Shown in pieces: positions 8,379-17,110 of a DNA stretch of 35,280 nucleotides. The stretch spans positions 99,364 to 134,643 of the forward strand of contig NZ_JQIU01000007.1 of assembly GCF_002379365.1 (NCBI RefSeq), given 5' to 3'. Under the pieces are notes generated by a model. That model had not been told where the DNA came from. It did no database searches and saw nothing but the letters and a program-made list of their open reading frames with translations. Origin of the DNA: Brachyspira sp. G79. GTDB lineage: Bacteria; Spirochaetota; Brachyspiria; Brachyspirales; Brachyspiraceae. Both the position numbers and the translations under genes were made by a program. Every line of letters starts with the position of its first letter. The stretch's first letter is position 1.

Positions 8379-10067
8379 ATGACAGAAAAATTAGATAGAA
8401 AAAAACTAGAAGAACATAGAATTAACAAGGCTAAAGAAATAGCTTTAAGAAAAGGTACAGAATCATCTGAATCTCATAAATATCATATACTTGTATGCGG
8501 AGGTACTGCATGCGAGTCCAATAAAAGCGATGAAATAGTAAGACTATTAAAAGAGTATGCAGAAAAAAATGGTATAGAAAATGATGTATTAGTTGTAAAA
8601 ACAGGATGCTTTGGTTTCTGCAGTCAGGGACCTGTTGTAAAAATAATGCCTGGCAGAGTTTTTTATACACATGTAGAGCCTTCACATGCAAAAGATATTA
8701 TAGAAAAACATATAATGAAAGGAGAGCTCCTCTTAAGAATACTTTATAAAGAACAAAGAGAACATAGAGATTTTTCAAAAGAGATTAACTTCTATCAAAA
8801 ACAAAGGAGAATAGTATTAAAAAACTGCGGTATGATAGACCCAGAAAATATAGATGAATATATAGGCAATGACGGTTATAAAGCATTATCTAAAGCATTA
8901 TTTGAAATGACTCCTGATGAAGTTCTAAATGAAATGCAGATTTCAGGACTTAGAGGACGCGGAGGAGCTGGATTTCCAACTTGGAAGAAATGGAGCTTTA
9001 CTAAAGGTGTAGAAGCAGAGCAGAAATATATAGTATGCAATGCCGATGAAGGAGACCCAGGTGCTTATATGGACAGGAGTATACTTGAAGGAGACCCTCA
9101 TTCTGTAATAGAAGCTATGACTATAGCAGGATATACCGTAGGAGCAAGCAAAGGATATCTATATATAAGGGCAGAATACGGGCTTGCTGTAGATAGAGTA
9201 AAAATAGCATTAGAACAGGCTTATAATTACGGATTATTAGGACAAAATATACTAGGAAGCAATTTCTCATTTGATTTGGATATAAGACTAGGAGCAGGAG
9301 CTTTTGTATGCGGAGAAGAAACAGCACTTCTTGCCTCTATAGAAGGAAACAGGGGAACTCCAAGACCAAGACCTCCTTTCCCTGCTATAAAAGGTTTGTT
9401 TGAATATCCTACAGTAATTAATAATGTAGAAACATTTGCTAATGTTACAGCTATAATAAATAACGGTGGAAACTGGTTTGCATCTATTGGTACAGAAAAC
9501 TCTAAAGGAACTAAAGTATTTGCTTTAACAGGCAACGTTAATGTGTCTGGGCTCGTAGAGGTTCCTATGGGTACTACTATCAGAGAGATAGTATTTGATA
9601 TAGGAGGCGGAATACCTAATGACAAATTTGTTAAAGGGGTACAGACTGGAGGACCTTCTGGAGGAATACTCCCAGAATCATTATTCGGAACTCATATAGA
9701 TTTTGATAATTTAGTAGAATTAGGTTCTATGATGGGTTCAGGCGGTATGATTGTAATTGATGAAGACAGCAATATGGTTGATTTTGCAAAATTCTATCTT
9801 GGTTTCTGTGTTGATGAAAGCTGCGGAAAATGCGTGCCTTGCCGAGTAGGAGGAATGCAGATGCTTAAAATATTAGAAAAGTTCACTAAAAAAAGAGCAA
9901 AAGAAGATGATATACAAAAATTAAAAGATATTGCTTTAACTATGAGAAAAGCTTCACTATGTGCATTAGGTTCTACTGCAGCTAATCCTGTAATGTCTAC
10001 ACTTAAGCATTTTGAAGATGAGTACAGAGCTGGCATATTTACTCCACCTGTTCCTAAAAAGAATTAA
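8379..10067 (+). CDS. hydB: [FeFe]-hydrogenase subunit HydB (NuoF-like, FMN/NADH-binding)
   Basis: The 562-aa product is the NADH- and FMN-binding subunit of a HydABC-type hydrogenase. An N-terminal thioredoxin-like [2Fe-2S] domain (VCGGTACES and KTGCFGFCSQGP) precedes the NuoF core with GRGGAGFPTWKKW, CNADEGDPGAYMDRS, GAGAFVCGEETAL and RGTPRPRPPFP, then the [4Fe-4S] motif ESCGKCVPCRVGG. I start at ATG 8379 because GGAG at 8369-8372 lies 6 nt before it; an in-frame ATG at 8367 would overlap the hydC stop but has a poor ribosome site. The protein ends soon after the SLQ/NuoF helical region and lacks the C-terminal two-[4Fe-4S] ferredoxin domain seen in the Thermotoga HydB. Confidence 0.94.
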   Translation: MTEKLDRKKLEEHRINKAKEIALRKGTESSESHKYHILVCGGTACESNKSDEIVRLLKEYAEKNGIENDVLVVKTGCFGFCSQGPVVKIMPGRVFYTHVEPSHAKDIIEKHIMKGELLLRILYKEQREHRDFSKEINFYQKQRRIVLKNCGMIDPENIDEYIGNDGYKALSKALFEMTPDEVLNEMQISGLRGRGGAGFPTWKKWSFTKGVEAEQKYIVCNADEGDPGAYMDRSILEGDPHSVIEAMTIAGYTVGASKGYLYIRAEYGLAVDRVKIALEQAYNYGLLGQNILGSNFSFDLDIRLGAGAFVCGEETALLASIEGNRGTPRPRPPFPAIKGLFEYPTVINNVETFANVTAIINNGGNWFASIGTENSKGTKVFALTGNVNVSGLVEVPMGTTIREIVFDIGGGIPNDKFVKGVQTGGPSGGILPESLFGTHIDFDNLVELGSMMGSGGMIVIDEDSNMVDFAKFYLGFCVDESCGKCVPCRVGGMQMLKILEKFTKKRAKEDDIQKLKDIALTMRKASLCALGSTAANPVMSTLKHFEDEYRAGIFTPPVPKKN

Positions 10068-10095
10068 TGAGAGTAAATTGAAGGAGTATAAAATT

Positions 10096-11844
10096 ATGGT
10101 TAAAATAAAAATAAACGGAAAACAAATAGAGGTAGAAGAAGGTCTTACTATATTAAAGGCTGCTAAAAAATTGGGAATAAAAATTCCATCATTATGCTAT
10201 CACCCTGATATACCACCTACTTCAGCATGCGGAATATGTGTTGTAAAATTGGCAAATCAGGGAAATAAATATGTAAGATCATGTTCTATGATTGTAGAAG
10301 AAGGAATGGATATTATCACACATGATGCAGAAATTAATACTGTAAGAAAAGGCGTACTTGAATTAGTATTATCTGCCCACCCTAATGATTGTCTAAACTG
10401 CATAAGAAACGGTGAATGCGAACTTCAAACTGCAGCTGCTGACTTTGGGGTTAGAAACTCCAAATACGATAATATAAAACAAAATCACCCTAGAGATGAA
10501 TCTGCTGGAAGTATTGTACTTAATCCAGAAAAATGTATTAAATGCGGAAGATGCGTTGTAGTTTGTCAGGAAATGCAGAGAGTTCATGCTTTGGGTTTTG
10601 TTAATAGAGGATTTGATACTTATTTTGCTCCTAGTGCTGTTTCATTAAAAGATTCGCCTTGTGTAGACTGCGGACAATGTGCTGCTCACTGCCCTGTAGC
10701 TGCAATATATGAAAAAGACCAAACTAAAGAAGTTGAAGCTGCTATTGATGATCCTAATACTTATGTTACAGTTCAAATGGCTCCTTCTGTAAGGGTTGCC
10801 TTAGGAGAATATTTCGGGCTTAAGGCTGGTGAAAATATTACTGGAAAAATATATGCTGCTATGCGTTTGATGGGATTTAATGCTATATTCGATACTAATT
10901 TCGGGGCTGATATGACTATTATGGAAGAAGCTCATGAATTTGTTAAAAGGTTTACAGAAAGTAACGGAACATCTGCTATGACTACATCATGCTGTCCTGC
11001 TTGGGTAAAATATGCAGAAGAATATTATCCAGACTTACTTGAGAATGTTTCAAGTGCAAAATCGCCTCATATGATGTTAGCACCTATGACAAAAACATAT
11101 TATTCTGAAAAAGCAAATGTGGACCCATTTACTATTTTTAATGTATCTATAATGCCTTGTACTGCTAAGAAAAATGAAATAAGAAAAAATGAAACTATGT
11201 ATTCAAGCGGATACAAAGATGTTGATGTTGTACTTACTACTAGAGAGTTTGCAAGAATGATAAAACATTATGGTATAGATGTAGCTGGAATAGAACCTGA
11301 AGAAGCCGACAGTATATTAGGGGAATACTCTGGAGCTGGTACCATATTTGGTGCCACTGGAGGAGTTATGGAGGCCGCTTTAAGAACTGCTTATAATATT
11401 ATATCTGGAACTAATCTTGATAATGTTGATTTTGAAGAGGTTAGAGGTCTTGAAGGTGTTAAAAGAGCTACTGTTAAAGTGCTTGATAAAGATGTAAAAA
11501 TAGCTGTTGTTAATGGACTTCATAATGTTGATCCTGTAATGCAGGAGATGAGAGAAGCAAAACAAAAAGGGAAAAATCCTCCTTATAACTTTATAGAAGT
11601 TATGGCTTGTCAGGGAGGCTGTGTAGGCGGTGGCGGTCAGCCTTATGGAACTACAAATCAAACTAGAACAGATAGAGCTAAGGGATTATACAATGAAGAT
11701 AAAAATACTGTAAAACATAGATGCTCTCATGAAAATGAAAATCTTAAAAAACTTTATGATGATTTTCTTGGAAAACCTCTTGGAGAGAGAGCTCATCATT
11801 TCTTGCATACAGAATATAAAGCTGATGAAAAATATACAAAATAA
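10096..11844 (+). CDS. hydA: [FeFe]-hydrogenase catalytic subunit HydA
   Basis: This 582-aa subunit reduces protons or oxidises H2. Domains in order: plant-type [2Fe-2S] (Cys34, 45, 48, 63); His-Cys [4Fe-4S] (His95, Cys99, 102, 108); two ferredoxin [4Fe-4S] motifs (Cys147/150/153/157 and 189/192/195/199); then the H-cluster domain with L1 TSCCPAW (297-303), L2 MPCTAKKNE (353-361) and L3 MACQGGCVGGGGQP (503-516). The C-terminal small-subunit-like tail (VKHRCSHEN to about 575) is also present. I start at 10096 with AAGGAG 9 nt upstream; the open frame runs to 10012 but that would overlap hydB. All metal ligands are intact. Association with hydC and hydB suggests a bifurcating NADH/ferredoxin enzyme (inference). 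The HydEFG maturases are not in the window. Confidence 0.97.
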   Translation: MVKIKINGKQIEVEEGLTILKAAKKLGIKIPSLCYHPDIPPTSACGICVVKLANQGNKYVRSCSMIVEEGMDIITHDAEINTVRKGVLELVLSAHPNDCLNCIRNGECELQTAAADFGVRNSKYDNIKQNHPRDESAGSIVLNPEKCIKCGRCVVVCQEMQRVHALGFVNRGFDTYFAPSAVSLKDSPCVDCGQCAAHCPVAAIYEKDQTKEVEAAIDDPNTYVTVQMAPSVRVALGEYFGLKAGENITGKIYAAMRLMGFNAIFDTNFGADMTIMEEAHEFVKRFTESNGTSAMTTSCCPAWVKYAEEYYPDLLENVSSAKSPHMMLAPMTKTYYSEKANVDPFTIFNVSIMPCTAKKNEIRKNETMYSSGYKDVDVVLTTREFARMIKHYGIDVAGIEPEEADSILGEYSGAGTIFGATGGVMEAALRTAYNIISGTNLDNVDFEEVRGLEGVKRATVKVLDKDVKIAVVNGLHNVDPVMQEMREAKQKGKNPPYNFIEVMACQGGCVGGGGQPYGTTNQTRTDRAKGLYNEDKNTVKHRCSHENENLKKLYDDFLGKPLGERAHHFLHTEYKADEKYTK

Positions 11845-11862
11845 TATCTAAAGATTATAAAC

Positions 11863-11910
11863 AAAAAAGCACTATGATTAAGAAAGAAATATTATCATAG
11901 TGCTTTTTTT
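11863..11910 (+). terminator. Rho-independent terminator of the hyd operon
   Basis: A 16-bp perfect stem, AAAAAAGCACTATGAT (11863-11878) with ATCATAGTGCTTTTTT (11894-11909), ends in a T-run. It begins 19 nt after the hydA stop. Confidence 0.93.
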
Positions 11911-12318
11911 ATTAGCCATGTTGCCATTTTGTGTATAGTGATATTATTATATAATAATTTAAAATTAGTATTTATAATTTTAATAATTTTGGCTTTGCCA
12001 TTACAAAATAGACAGAGTGACCTCTCTGCATACTAAGTACCTCTCAAGTTATTTTGTACGCGACCAAATGAAGTACCATTAGGATAGTACAAAAAATCTA
12101 TATTTTATACCTGAACAAATATAGTTTGCCGAAAAATAAAATTATATTTTCTCTTTAATATCTTGGATTTATTCCACACTTATTTTGTGACGCTGTCCGC
12201 CTGCAATGGAAAGAAGTACTGTTAAGTATGATCTGCTGCAGGCTTTGCCAAAAGTTGAATAAAAAATTATAAACTTAACAATTCCCAATTTATTTAAACC
12301 ATAAAAATACAGTTCTTT
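11911..12318. repeat. Gene-free, structured, repeat-like intergenic DNA
   Basis: I find no coding sequence. The stretch is locally richer in G+C than its surroundings. GGCTTTGCCA occurs at about 11992-12001 and again at about 12240-12249. TACAAAATA (12002-12010) and TATTTTGTA (12050-12058) form a perfect 9-bp inverted repeat enclosing a CAGAG/CTCTG hairpin. GCCTGCA and TGCAGGC bracket about 12200-12245. On the minus strand two diverged blocks share GTACTTC-TTT, then GCG, then ACAAAATAA, about 135 nt apart. This looks like degenerate copies of a dispersed repeat or a decayed element, but the identity is not established. Confidence 0.4.
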
Positions 12319-12954
12319 TCAAAGCATATCTATAAACACAGAAAAATCATTTGATAAATACTCATCAGATATTTTTATCTTGCATTTTAAATCCAAATCT
12401 TTTACTATATCACATACCATATTAAATACTTCATCTTTTTTATAGTAATAATATTTATCTCCATATTTTTCTTTGCAAGAAATGTCAAGTAGATTAAAAC
12501 ATACTCCTTTTCTAGCAGCAATCAAAAAATTCGTTAAAGCATTTTTCAAAAACTCTTCATTGTTCCCAAGATTAAGATTAAATATCCCAGAAGAATATAT
12601 ATAATCAAAATCATCCTCAATATCAGAAGTCTTAAAAAAATCAATAGTCATAAACTGAGGATTAATATTTTTAAAAACTTTCTTTTTTGCCCTTTCAATC
12701 ATCTCTGGCATTATATCTATACCAATATAATATGTATCAATATTTTTTCTATCTATATACTCAGCCAAATGCCCAAGTCCGCAACCTACATCAAGCAAAA
12801 CAGAGCCTTTTATATTAAAATGCTCAAGTAAAGTTTTAAATCTAGCCTCCTGTGCATCTTGTGATTCCCAGTCCAAAACCTGATATTCTGGTATATTAAA
12901 ATCTTTTACCCTTTCAATGTAATGTTCTATTATAATTGATTTTTTATCGTTCAT
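12319..12954 (-). CDS. Class I SAM-dependent methyltransferase
   Basis: The 211-aa cytoplasmic protein has a Rossmann methyltransferase fold. Motif I is LLDVGCGLGHLAEYI (near residues 56-70), followed by the acidic motif II strand YYIGIDIMPEMIERAKKK and motif IV around DDFDYIYSSGIFNL. It belongs to the broad Methyltransf_11/25 group. The substrate cannot be assigned. The ribosome site is weak (GGGAT, 7 nt before the ATG). It lies 29 nt downstream of galM on the same strand and may be co-transcribed with it, although the functions show no obvious link. The stop is TGA. Confidence 0.85.
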   Translation of the reverse strand: MNDKKSIIIEHYIERVKDFNIPEYQVLDWESQDAQEARFKTLLEHFNIKGSVLLDVGCGLGHLAEYIDRKNIDTYYIGIDIMPEMIERAKKKVFKNINPQFMTIDFFKTSDIEDDFDYIYSSGIFNLNLGNNEEFLKNALTNFLIAARKGVCFNLLDISCKEKYGDKYYYYKKDEVFNMVCDIVKDLDLKCKIKISDEYLSNDFSVFIDML

Positions 12955-12983
12955 AAATAATCCCGAAAATATTTTTATATTTT

Positions 12984-14009
12984 TTATTTTAATAATAATT
13001 TATATATAGTTTTATGATTATAATTTTTATTAGAATCAAATATTATGCTAGGAAAATGAGGAAAGTTCATAGCAGCAGGTAAAAACTCTGTCTCAAAACA
13101 AAAAGCATTATGCCTATTTAAAACAGTATTTCTCACCTCTCTGTTATCAAGCATATTTCCAGAATAAAAATGCATAGCAGGCTTTGTTGTATAAAGTTCT
13201 AAACATATTCCCGTTTTTTCACTATAGCATGAAGCTCTTAATTTATTAAAATTGTTACTTTCATTTGTATAGGATAATATATTTTTTTCATTAAAAATAA
13301 AACAATTATCATAACCATTTGCTTTTTCTATATCAGCACCTATTTTTTTTATTTTAGTAAAATCAAAAGGAGTATTTTCTGTTTTTAATATTTCCCCGCT
13401 TGATACGCATTCATCAGTTACTGGAAGGTAAAACAAAGAATCTATAAATAAATCATGTTCATATATAGTACCTTCTCCGTTAAGATTCCAATATGCATGA
13501 TTAGTTAAGTTCAAAGGCGTAGGAGCATCAGCATTTGCCAAATAATTTATTAATATTTCATTATTATCTGTTAAAGTATATATTATTTCAATATTAACAT
13601 TGGCAGGATATCCTTCTTCACCATTCTTTGAAAAATATGTAAATGATACAGAATTACTACCCAATACTTTAGAATCAAATTTCTTAAATGAAATACCTTC
13701 TATACCGCCATGCAGATGATGTTTATTATTATCATTTTTTGCTAATTTATATATTTGCCCATCAAGAGTAAACTCTGCATTTATAGTTCTATTAGCCACC
13801 CTTCCAACAGAAGCCCCTATATAATCATGAGGCTTTAAATAAAATGAATAATCATCACTTCCAAATGATACCTGTACTTCATTTCCATTCTTATCCTTAA
13901 AAAATACCCCAGTTATAGAAGCACCTATATCTGTTAGTTTTAATATCATATCATTTTTATTTTTTAATTCATACAAAAGGTAACCATTTCCAAAATTCTT
14001 AGCCTGCAT
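12984..14009 (-). CDS. galM: Aldose 1-epimerase (mutarotase)
   Basis: This 341-aa cytoplasmic enzyme interconverts alpha and beta anomers of glucose or galactose. Family motifs are in order: GRVANRT (69-75), NNKHHLHGG (94-102), KNGEEGYPANV (128-138), LTNHAYWNL (168-176) with the acid His171, GYDNCF (232-237) with substrate-binding Asp234, TTKPAMHFYSGN (274-285) and CFETEFLPAAMN (304-315) with the probable base Glu306. Length matches the family. It diverges from arsR, with about 180 bp of AT-rich DNA between them. No other galactose genes are nearby. Confidence 0.95.
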   Translation of the reverse strand: MQAKNFGNGYLLYELKNKNDMILKLTDIGASITGVFFKDKNGNEVQVSFGSDDYSFYLKPHDYIGASVGRVANRTINAEFTLDGQIYKLAKNDNNKHHLHGGIEGISFKKFDSKVLGSNSVSFTYFSKNGEEGYPANVNIEIIYTLTDNNEILINYLANADAPTPLNLTNHAYWNLNGEGTIYEHDLFIDSLFYLPVTDECVSSGEILKTENTPFDFTKIKKIGADIEKANGYDNCFIFNEKNILSYTNESNNFNKLRASCYSEKTGICLELYTTKPAMHFYSGNMLDNREVRNTVLNRHNAFCFETEFLPAAMNFPHFPSIIFDSNKNYNHKTIYKLLLK

Positions 14010-14099
14010 ATTATAAGCTCCGTATTTTATATAGTAATACTAAATTATATCATTATATATCATTTTTTCAATAAAATAATAAAAAATAAAGAAAACACA

Positions 14100-14154
14100 T
14101 TGACAATTATCGATATGTTTGTTATACTATATATCGATATATTTCGATATATAG
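14100..14154 (+). promoter_or_regulatory. arsR promoter with ArsR-type operator
   Basis: TTGACA (14100-14105), a 17-bp spacer and TATACT (14123-14128) form a near-perfect sigma-70 promoter. A perfect 11-bp inverted repeat, CTATATATCGA (14127-14137) and TCGATATATAG (14144-14154), with a 6-bp centre, covers the end of the -10 and the start site. A third ATCGATAT half-site lies in the spacer (about 14109-14116). Position and symmetry suit autorepression by the ArsR protein encoded 34 bp downstream, relieved by metalloid binding. Confidence 0.85.
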
Positions 14155-14187
14155 ATAAAAAATGAAAAAAGAATAACAGGAGATTAA

Positions 14188-14511
14188 ATGCAGGATTATA
14201 AGAGTAATTCAATAGTATTCAAAGCCCTATGCGATGAGAATAGATTAAAAATATTAGAAATGATTAAAGATGGTGAAATATGTGCATGCAAACTTTTGGA
14301 AGAATTGCATATAGTACAGTCTACATTATCACATCATATGAAAATACTTTGCGATTCAAATATAGTAGTAGGAAGAAAAGAAGGTAAATGGACTTATTAT
14401 AGTTTTAATGAAGAAGGAATTAAAAATGCAGAAAAGTTATTAAGTTACTATACAACTATAGTATCAGATAAAAATGCTGAAGGTACAGCAAAATGTAAAT
14501 GCGAAAAATAA
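14188..14511 (+). CDS. arsR: ArsR/SmtB-family metalloid-responsive repressor
   Basis: This 107-aa winged-helix repressor has the recognition helix in VQSTLSHHMKILCDSNIV (about 48-65) and the wing GRKEGKWTYYSF. The alpha-3 sensor site reads GEICACKLLEEL with Cys32 and Cys34, equivalent to the ELCVCDL motif that binds As(III) in classical ArsR. A third Cys15 and a C-terminal CKC pair (Cys103, Cys105) could add ligands. AGGAG lies 7 nt before the ATG. The gene heads the efflux operon and lies directly behind the dyad it most likely binds. As(III)/Sb(III) is the likely inducer, judged from the motif and the neighbouring acr3. Confidence 0.93.
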   Translation: MQDYKSNSIVFKALCDENRLKILEMIKDGEICACKLLEELHIVQSTLSHHMKILCDSNIVVGRKEGKWTYYSFNEEGIKNAEKLLSYYTTIVSDKNAEGTAKCKCEK

Positions 14512-14529
14512 ATTTTTAAGGATAAAATA

Positions 14530-15573
14530 ATGGATAGTGAAAAAAAAGAAAATATAAGTTTTTTTCAGAAATATTTAACATTGTGGGTATTTATATGTAT
14601 GATTATAGGTGTGTTAATATCAAAATTTTTGCCCATAATACCAAACACATTAAATAAATTTGAATATGCAAATGTTTCTATACCAATAGCAGTATTAATA
14701 TGGCTTATGATATACCCTATGATGATGAGTGTAGATTTTCAAAGCATAAAAAACGTTACTAAAAATCCAAATGGTATTTTTTTAACTTGGGTTGTAAATT
14801 GGCTTATAAAACCTTTTACTATGTTTTTTATATCATCTTTATTTTTCTATACTATATTAAATAATATAATACCTAAAGATTTAGCAAAAGAATATTTGAC
14901 AGGTGCTGTACTTTTAGGAGCTGCTCCTTGTACAGCAATGGTATTTGTATGGAGTGCTTTAACAAAAGGAAATCCATCGTATACTGTTGTTCAGGTAGCA
15001 ACTAATGATTTAATAATACTCATAGCATTTGTTCCTATAGTAAAATTTTTACTAGGCATATCAAATGTTACAGTACCTTGGGATACATTATTTTTATCTG
15101 TGGTATTATTTGTACTCATACCGTTAATAGCAGGCATTGCCACAAGGGTTTATGTATGCACTAAAAAGGGAACAGACTATTTTAATAATATTTTTGTACA
15201 TAAATTTGATAATATAACAGTAATAGGATTATTATTAACATTAATATTATTATTCAGCTTTCAGGGAAACATTATATTATCAAATCCTTTTCATATAATT
15301 TTAATAGCAATACCTTTGATATTACAAACTTTTTTAATATTTTTCATAGCTTATATTGCAGCTTATTTATTAAAACTTCCGCATAATATAGCATCTCCTG
15401 CTGCTATGATAGGGGCTTCCAACTTCTTCGAGCTTGCCGTTGCTGTTGCTGTATCATTATTTGGAGTTAATTCTGGAGCTGCTCTTGCTACTATTGTAGG
15501 GGTTTTGGTAGAAGTACCTGTAATGCTTACACTTGTAAAAATAGCAAATGCAACAAAAAATAAATTTAAATAA
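14530..15573 (+). CDS. acr3: ACR3-family arsenite efflux transporter
   Basis: The 347-aa integral membrane protein has about ten hydrophobic segments and the ACR3 hallmark GAAPCTAMVFVWS (about residues 130-142), whose Cys is essential for arsenite transport in studied members. A second conserved stretch is ASPAAMIGASNFFELAVAVA near the C-terminus. ACR3 exports As(OH)3 using the proton gradient. It starts 18 nt after arsR and is followed by the ArsP-like permease after 33 nt, so the genes form one operon under the arsR promoter. No arsC arsenate reductase is seen in the window, so this operon alone would handle As(III). Confidence 0.95.
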   Translation: MDSEKKENISFFQKYLTLWVFICMIIGVLISKFLPIIPNTLNKFEYANVSIPIAVLIWLMIYPMMMSVDFQSIKNVTKNPNGIFLTWVVNWLIKPFTMFFISSLFFYTILNNIIPKDLAKEYLTGAVLLGAAPCTAMVFVWSALTKGNPSYTVVQVATNDLIILIAFVPIVKFLLGISNVTVPWDTLFLSVVLFVLIPLIAGIATRVYVCTKKGTDYFNNIFVHKFDNITVIGLLLTLILLFSFQGNIILSNPFHIILIAIPLILQTFLIFFIAYIAAYLLKLPHNIASPAAMIGASNFFELAVAVAVSLFGVNSGAALATIVGVLVEVPVMLTLVKIANATKNKFK

Positions 15574-15606
15574 ATATGATAATTATAAAAATTAGGAGTT
15601 ATAAAA

Positions 15607-16617
15607 ATGTCAGTTATAAAATCAATATTTGTTTTTATACAGGATCAAATAATATCTATGAAATGGCTAAATACATTGATAGGTAATATATTAAATAATT
15701 TTGCTCTATCAGAAACAATGAAAGGAGTAATACAGTTTTTTATTTATGATGTTATAAAAATATTTGTTCTTTTATCTGTACTTATATTTTGTATATCATA
15801 TATTCAAAGCTACTTTCCTCCAGAGAGAACTAAAAAAATATTAAGCAGATTTAACGGAATATCAGCCAATATATTAGCAGCACTTTTTGGAACGGTTACT
15901 CCATTTTGTTCATGCTCTTCAATACCTTTGTTTATAGGATTTACTTCTGCAGGAATACCTATTTCTATGACATTTTCTTTTTTAATATCTTCACCTCTTG
16001 TAGATTTGGCTTCTTTAATACTTCTATCAAGTGTGTTTGGAATGAAAATAGCAATAGCTTATGTTATTGTAGGACTTGTACTTGCTGTTGTAGGAGGTAC
16101 TTTAATAGGTAAGTTAAAAATGGAAAGATATTTAGAAGATTTTGTTAAAAATATAAAATCAAATGCAGATGTAGAAATAGAGTCTATGACAAAAAAAGAT
16201 AGAATTATATATTCAAAAGATCAGGTAATGCAGACTATAAAAAAAGTTTATTTATATATTTTTATAGGGGTTGCAATAGGAGCTTTTATACATAATGTCA
16301 TACCAGAAGCATGGATAAATACTGTACTAGGAAAAAATAATTGGTATTCTGTACCTTTGGCAACTTTAGTAGGTATACCAATGTATGCAGATATATTCGG
16401 TACTCTTCCAGTGGCTGAAAGTTTATTTTATAAAGGTGCTGGAATAGGAACTATTTTATCTTTTATGATGGCGGTTACTGCTTTATCACTTCCGTCAATT
16501 ATTATGATAAAAAAGGTTGTAAAAATACAGCTTCTTGTTCTTTTTGTAGGTATAGTAACTTTAGGAATAATTATTATTGGATATTTATTTAATAATTTTT
16601 ATTTTCTATTTGCATAA
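15607..16617 (+). CDS. UPF0718/ArsP-type permease
   Basis: This 336-aa membrane protein belongs to the YraQ/UPF0718 permease group, which includes ArsP, an exporter of trivalent organoarsenicals. About eight hydrophobic segments are visible. The first conserved half holds GTVTPFCSCSSIPLFIGF with the adjacent Cys pair, followed by SSPLVDLASL; the second half holds GIPMYADIFGTLPVAE. AGGAG precedes the ATG by 10 nt. Placement after arsR and acr3 supports a role in arsenical export; the exact substrate (methylarsenite, roxarsone-type or inorganic) is not shown by the sequence. In many bacteria such permeases lie beside small thioredoxin-fold proteins, as here. Confidence 0.88.
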   Translation: MSVIKSIFVFIQDQIISMKWLNTLIGNILNNFALSETMKGVIQFFIYDVIKIFVLLSVLIFCISYIQSYFPPERTKKILSRFNGISANILAALFGTVTPFCSCSSIPLFIGFTSAGIPISMTFSFLISSPLVDLASLILLSSVFGMKIAIAYVIVGLVLAVVGGTLIGKLKMERYLEDFVKNIKSNADVEIESMTKKDRIIYSKDQVMQTIKKVYLYIFIGVAIGAFIHNVIPEAWINTVLGKNNWYSVPLATLVGIPMYADIFGTLPVAESLFYKGAGIGTILSFMMAVTALSLPSIIMIKKVVKIQLLVLFVGIVTLGIIIIGYLFNNFYFLFA

Positions 16618-16663
16618 ATAATATATAATAAAAAAATAAAACAAAAAAAGGAGATAAAAAACT

Positions 16664-16963
16664 ATGTCATCAGAAAAAAATTGCTGCTGCGGAGGTTCAT
16701 GCAGTGGAGAATCATCAAATGCTAGAATTAAAATATTAGGAAGCGGATGTTCAAACTGCCAAAAACTTGAGAAAAATGCCTTAGAAGCTGTAAAAGAAAT
16801 GGGAATTGATTTAAGTGTAGGACATGTACAGGATATGGCACAAATAGCTTCTTATGGTGTAATGTCAACTCCTGCTTTGGTGCTTGATGAAAAAGTATTA
16901 TCATACGGAAAAGTGCTTACAAAAGATGAAATCATTGCTTTATTAAAAGATAAAGTAAAATAA
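16664..16963 (+). CDS. Small thioredoxin-fold redox protein (Thioredoxin_3 / TM0996-MTH895 type), Cys form
   Basis: The 99-aa protein has a Cys-rich N-terminal tail (Cys7, 8, 9 and 13 in CCCGGSC) followed by a thioredoxin-like domain with the CxxC motif GSGCSNCQKL (Cys29, Cys32) and the cis-proline loop VMSTPAL. This matches the small redox-active disulfide protein 2 family. It should be cytoplasmic. AAGGAG lies 9 nt before the ATG, and a terminator follows within 25 nt, so it closes the arsR operon. Two paralogues downstream (17111 and 17613) have UGA-encoded selenocysteine in the corresponding N-terminal tail. A role in reducing or delivering the permease substrate is plausible but unproven. 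Confidence 0.9.
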   Translation: MSSEKNCCCGGSCSGESSNARIKILGSGCSNCQKLEKNALEAVKEMGIDLSVGHVQDMAQIASYGVMSTPALVLDEKVLSYGKVLTKDEIIALLKDKVK

Positions 16964-16986
16964 GCATATTTCTTAATTGTATTTAA

Positions 16987-17019
16987 GGCTTAGATATATA
17001 TTGTATCTAAGCTTTTTTT
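16987..17019 (+). terminator. Rho-independent terminator of the arsR operon
   Basis: GCTTAGATA (16988-16996) pairs perfectly with TATCTAAGC (17004-17012), followed by seven T. It separates the four-gene ars operon from the first selenoprotein gene. Confidence 0.9.
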
Positions 17020-17042
17020 ATATTATTTTTTTAATTTTAAAT

Positions 17043-17071
17043 TTGCAATTATTTTAATATACCTATATTAT
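17043..17071 (+). promoter_or_regulatory. Promoter of the first selenoprotein gene
   Basis: TTGCAA (17043-17048), a 17-bp spacer and TATTAT (17066-17071) lie about 40 nt before the ATG at 17111. Unlike the arsR promoter, no TCGATATA half-sites are present, so regulation may differ. Confidence 0.55.
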
Positions 17072-17110
17072 GTATTTAGAAATTATGAATTAAAGGGTAT
17101 TTAAAAAATT

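Noticed and set aside
9227-9625. 132-codon minus-strand frame inside hydB
   Set aside because: Shadow of the strongly supported hydB reading frame; no independent signals.
10012-10095. Earlier start of hydA inside hydB
   Set aside because: No family resemblance and a strong AAGGAG lies before ATG 10096.
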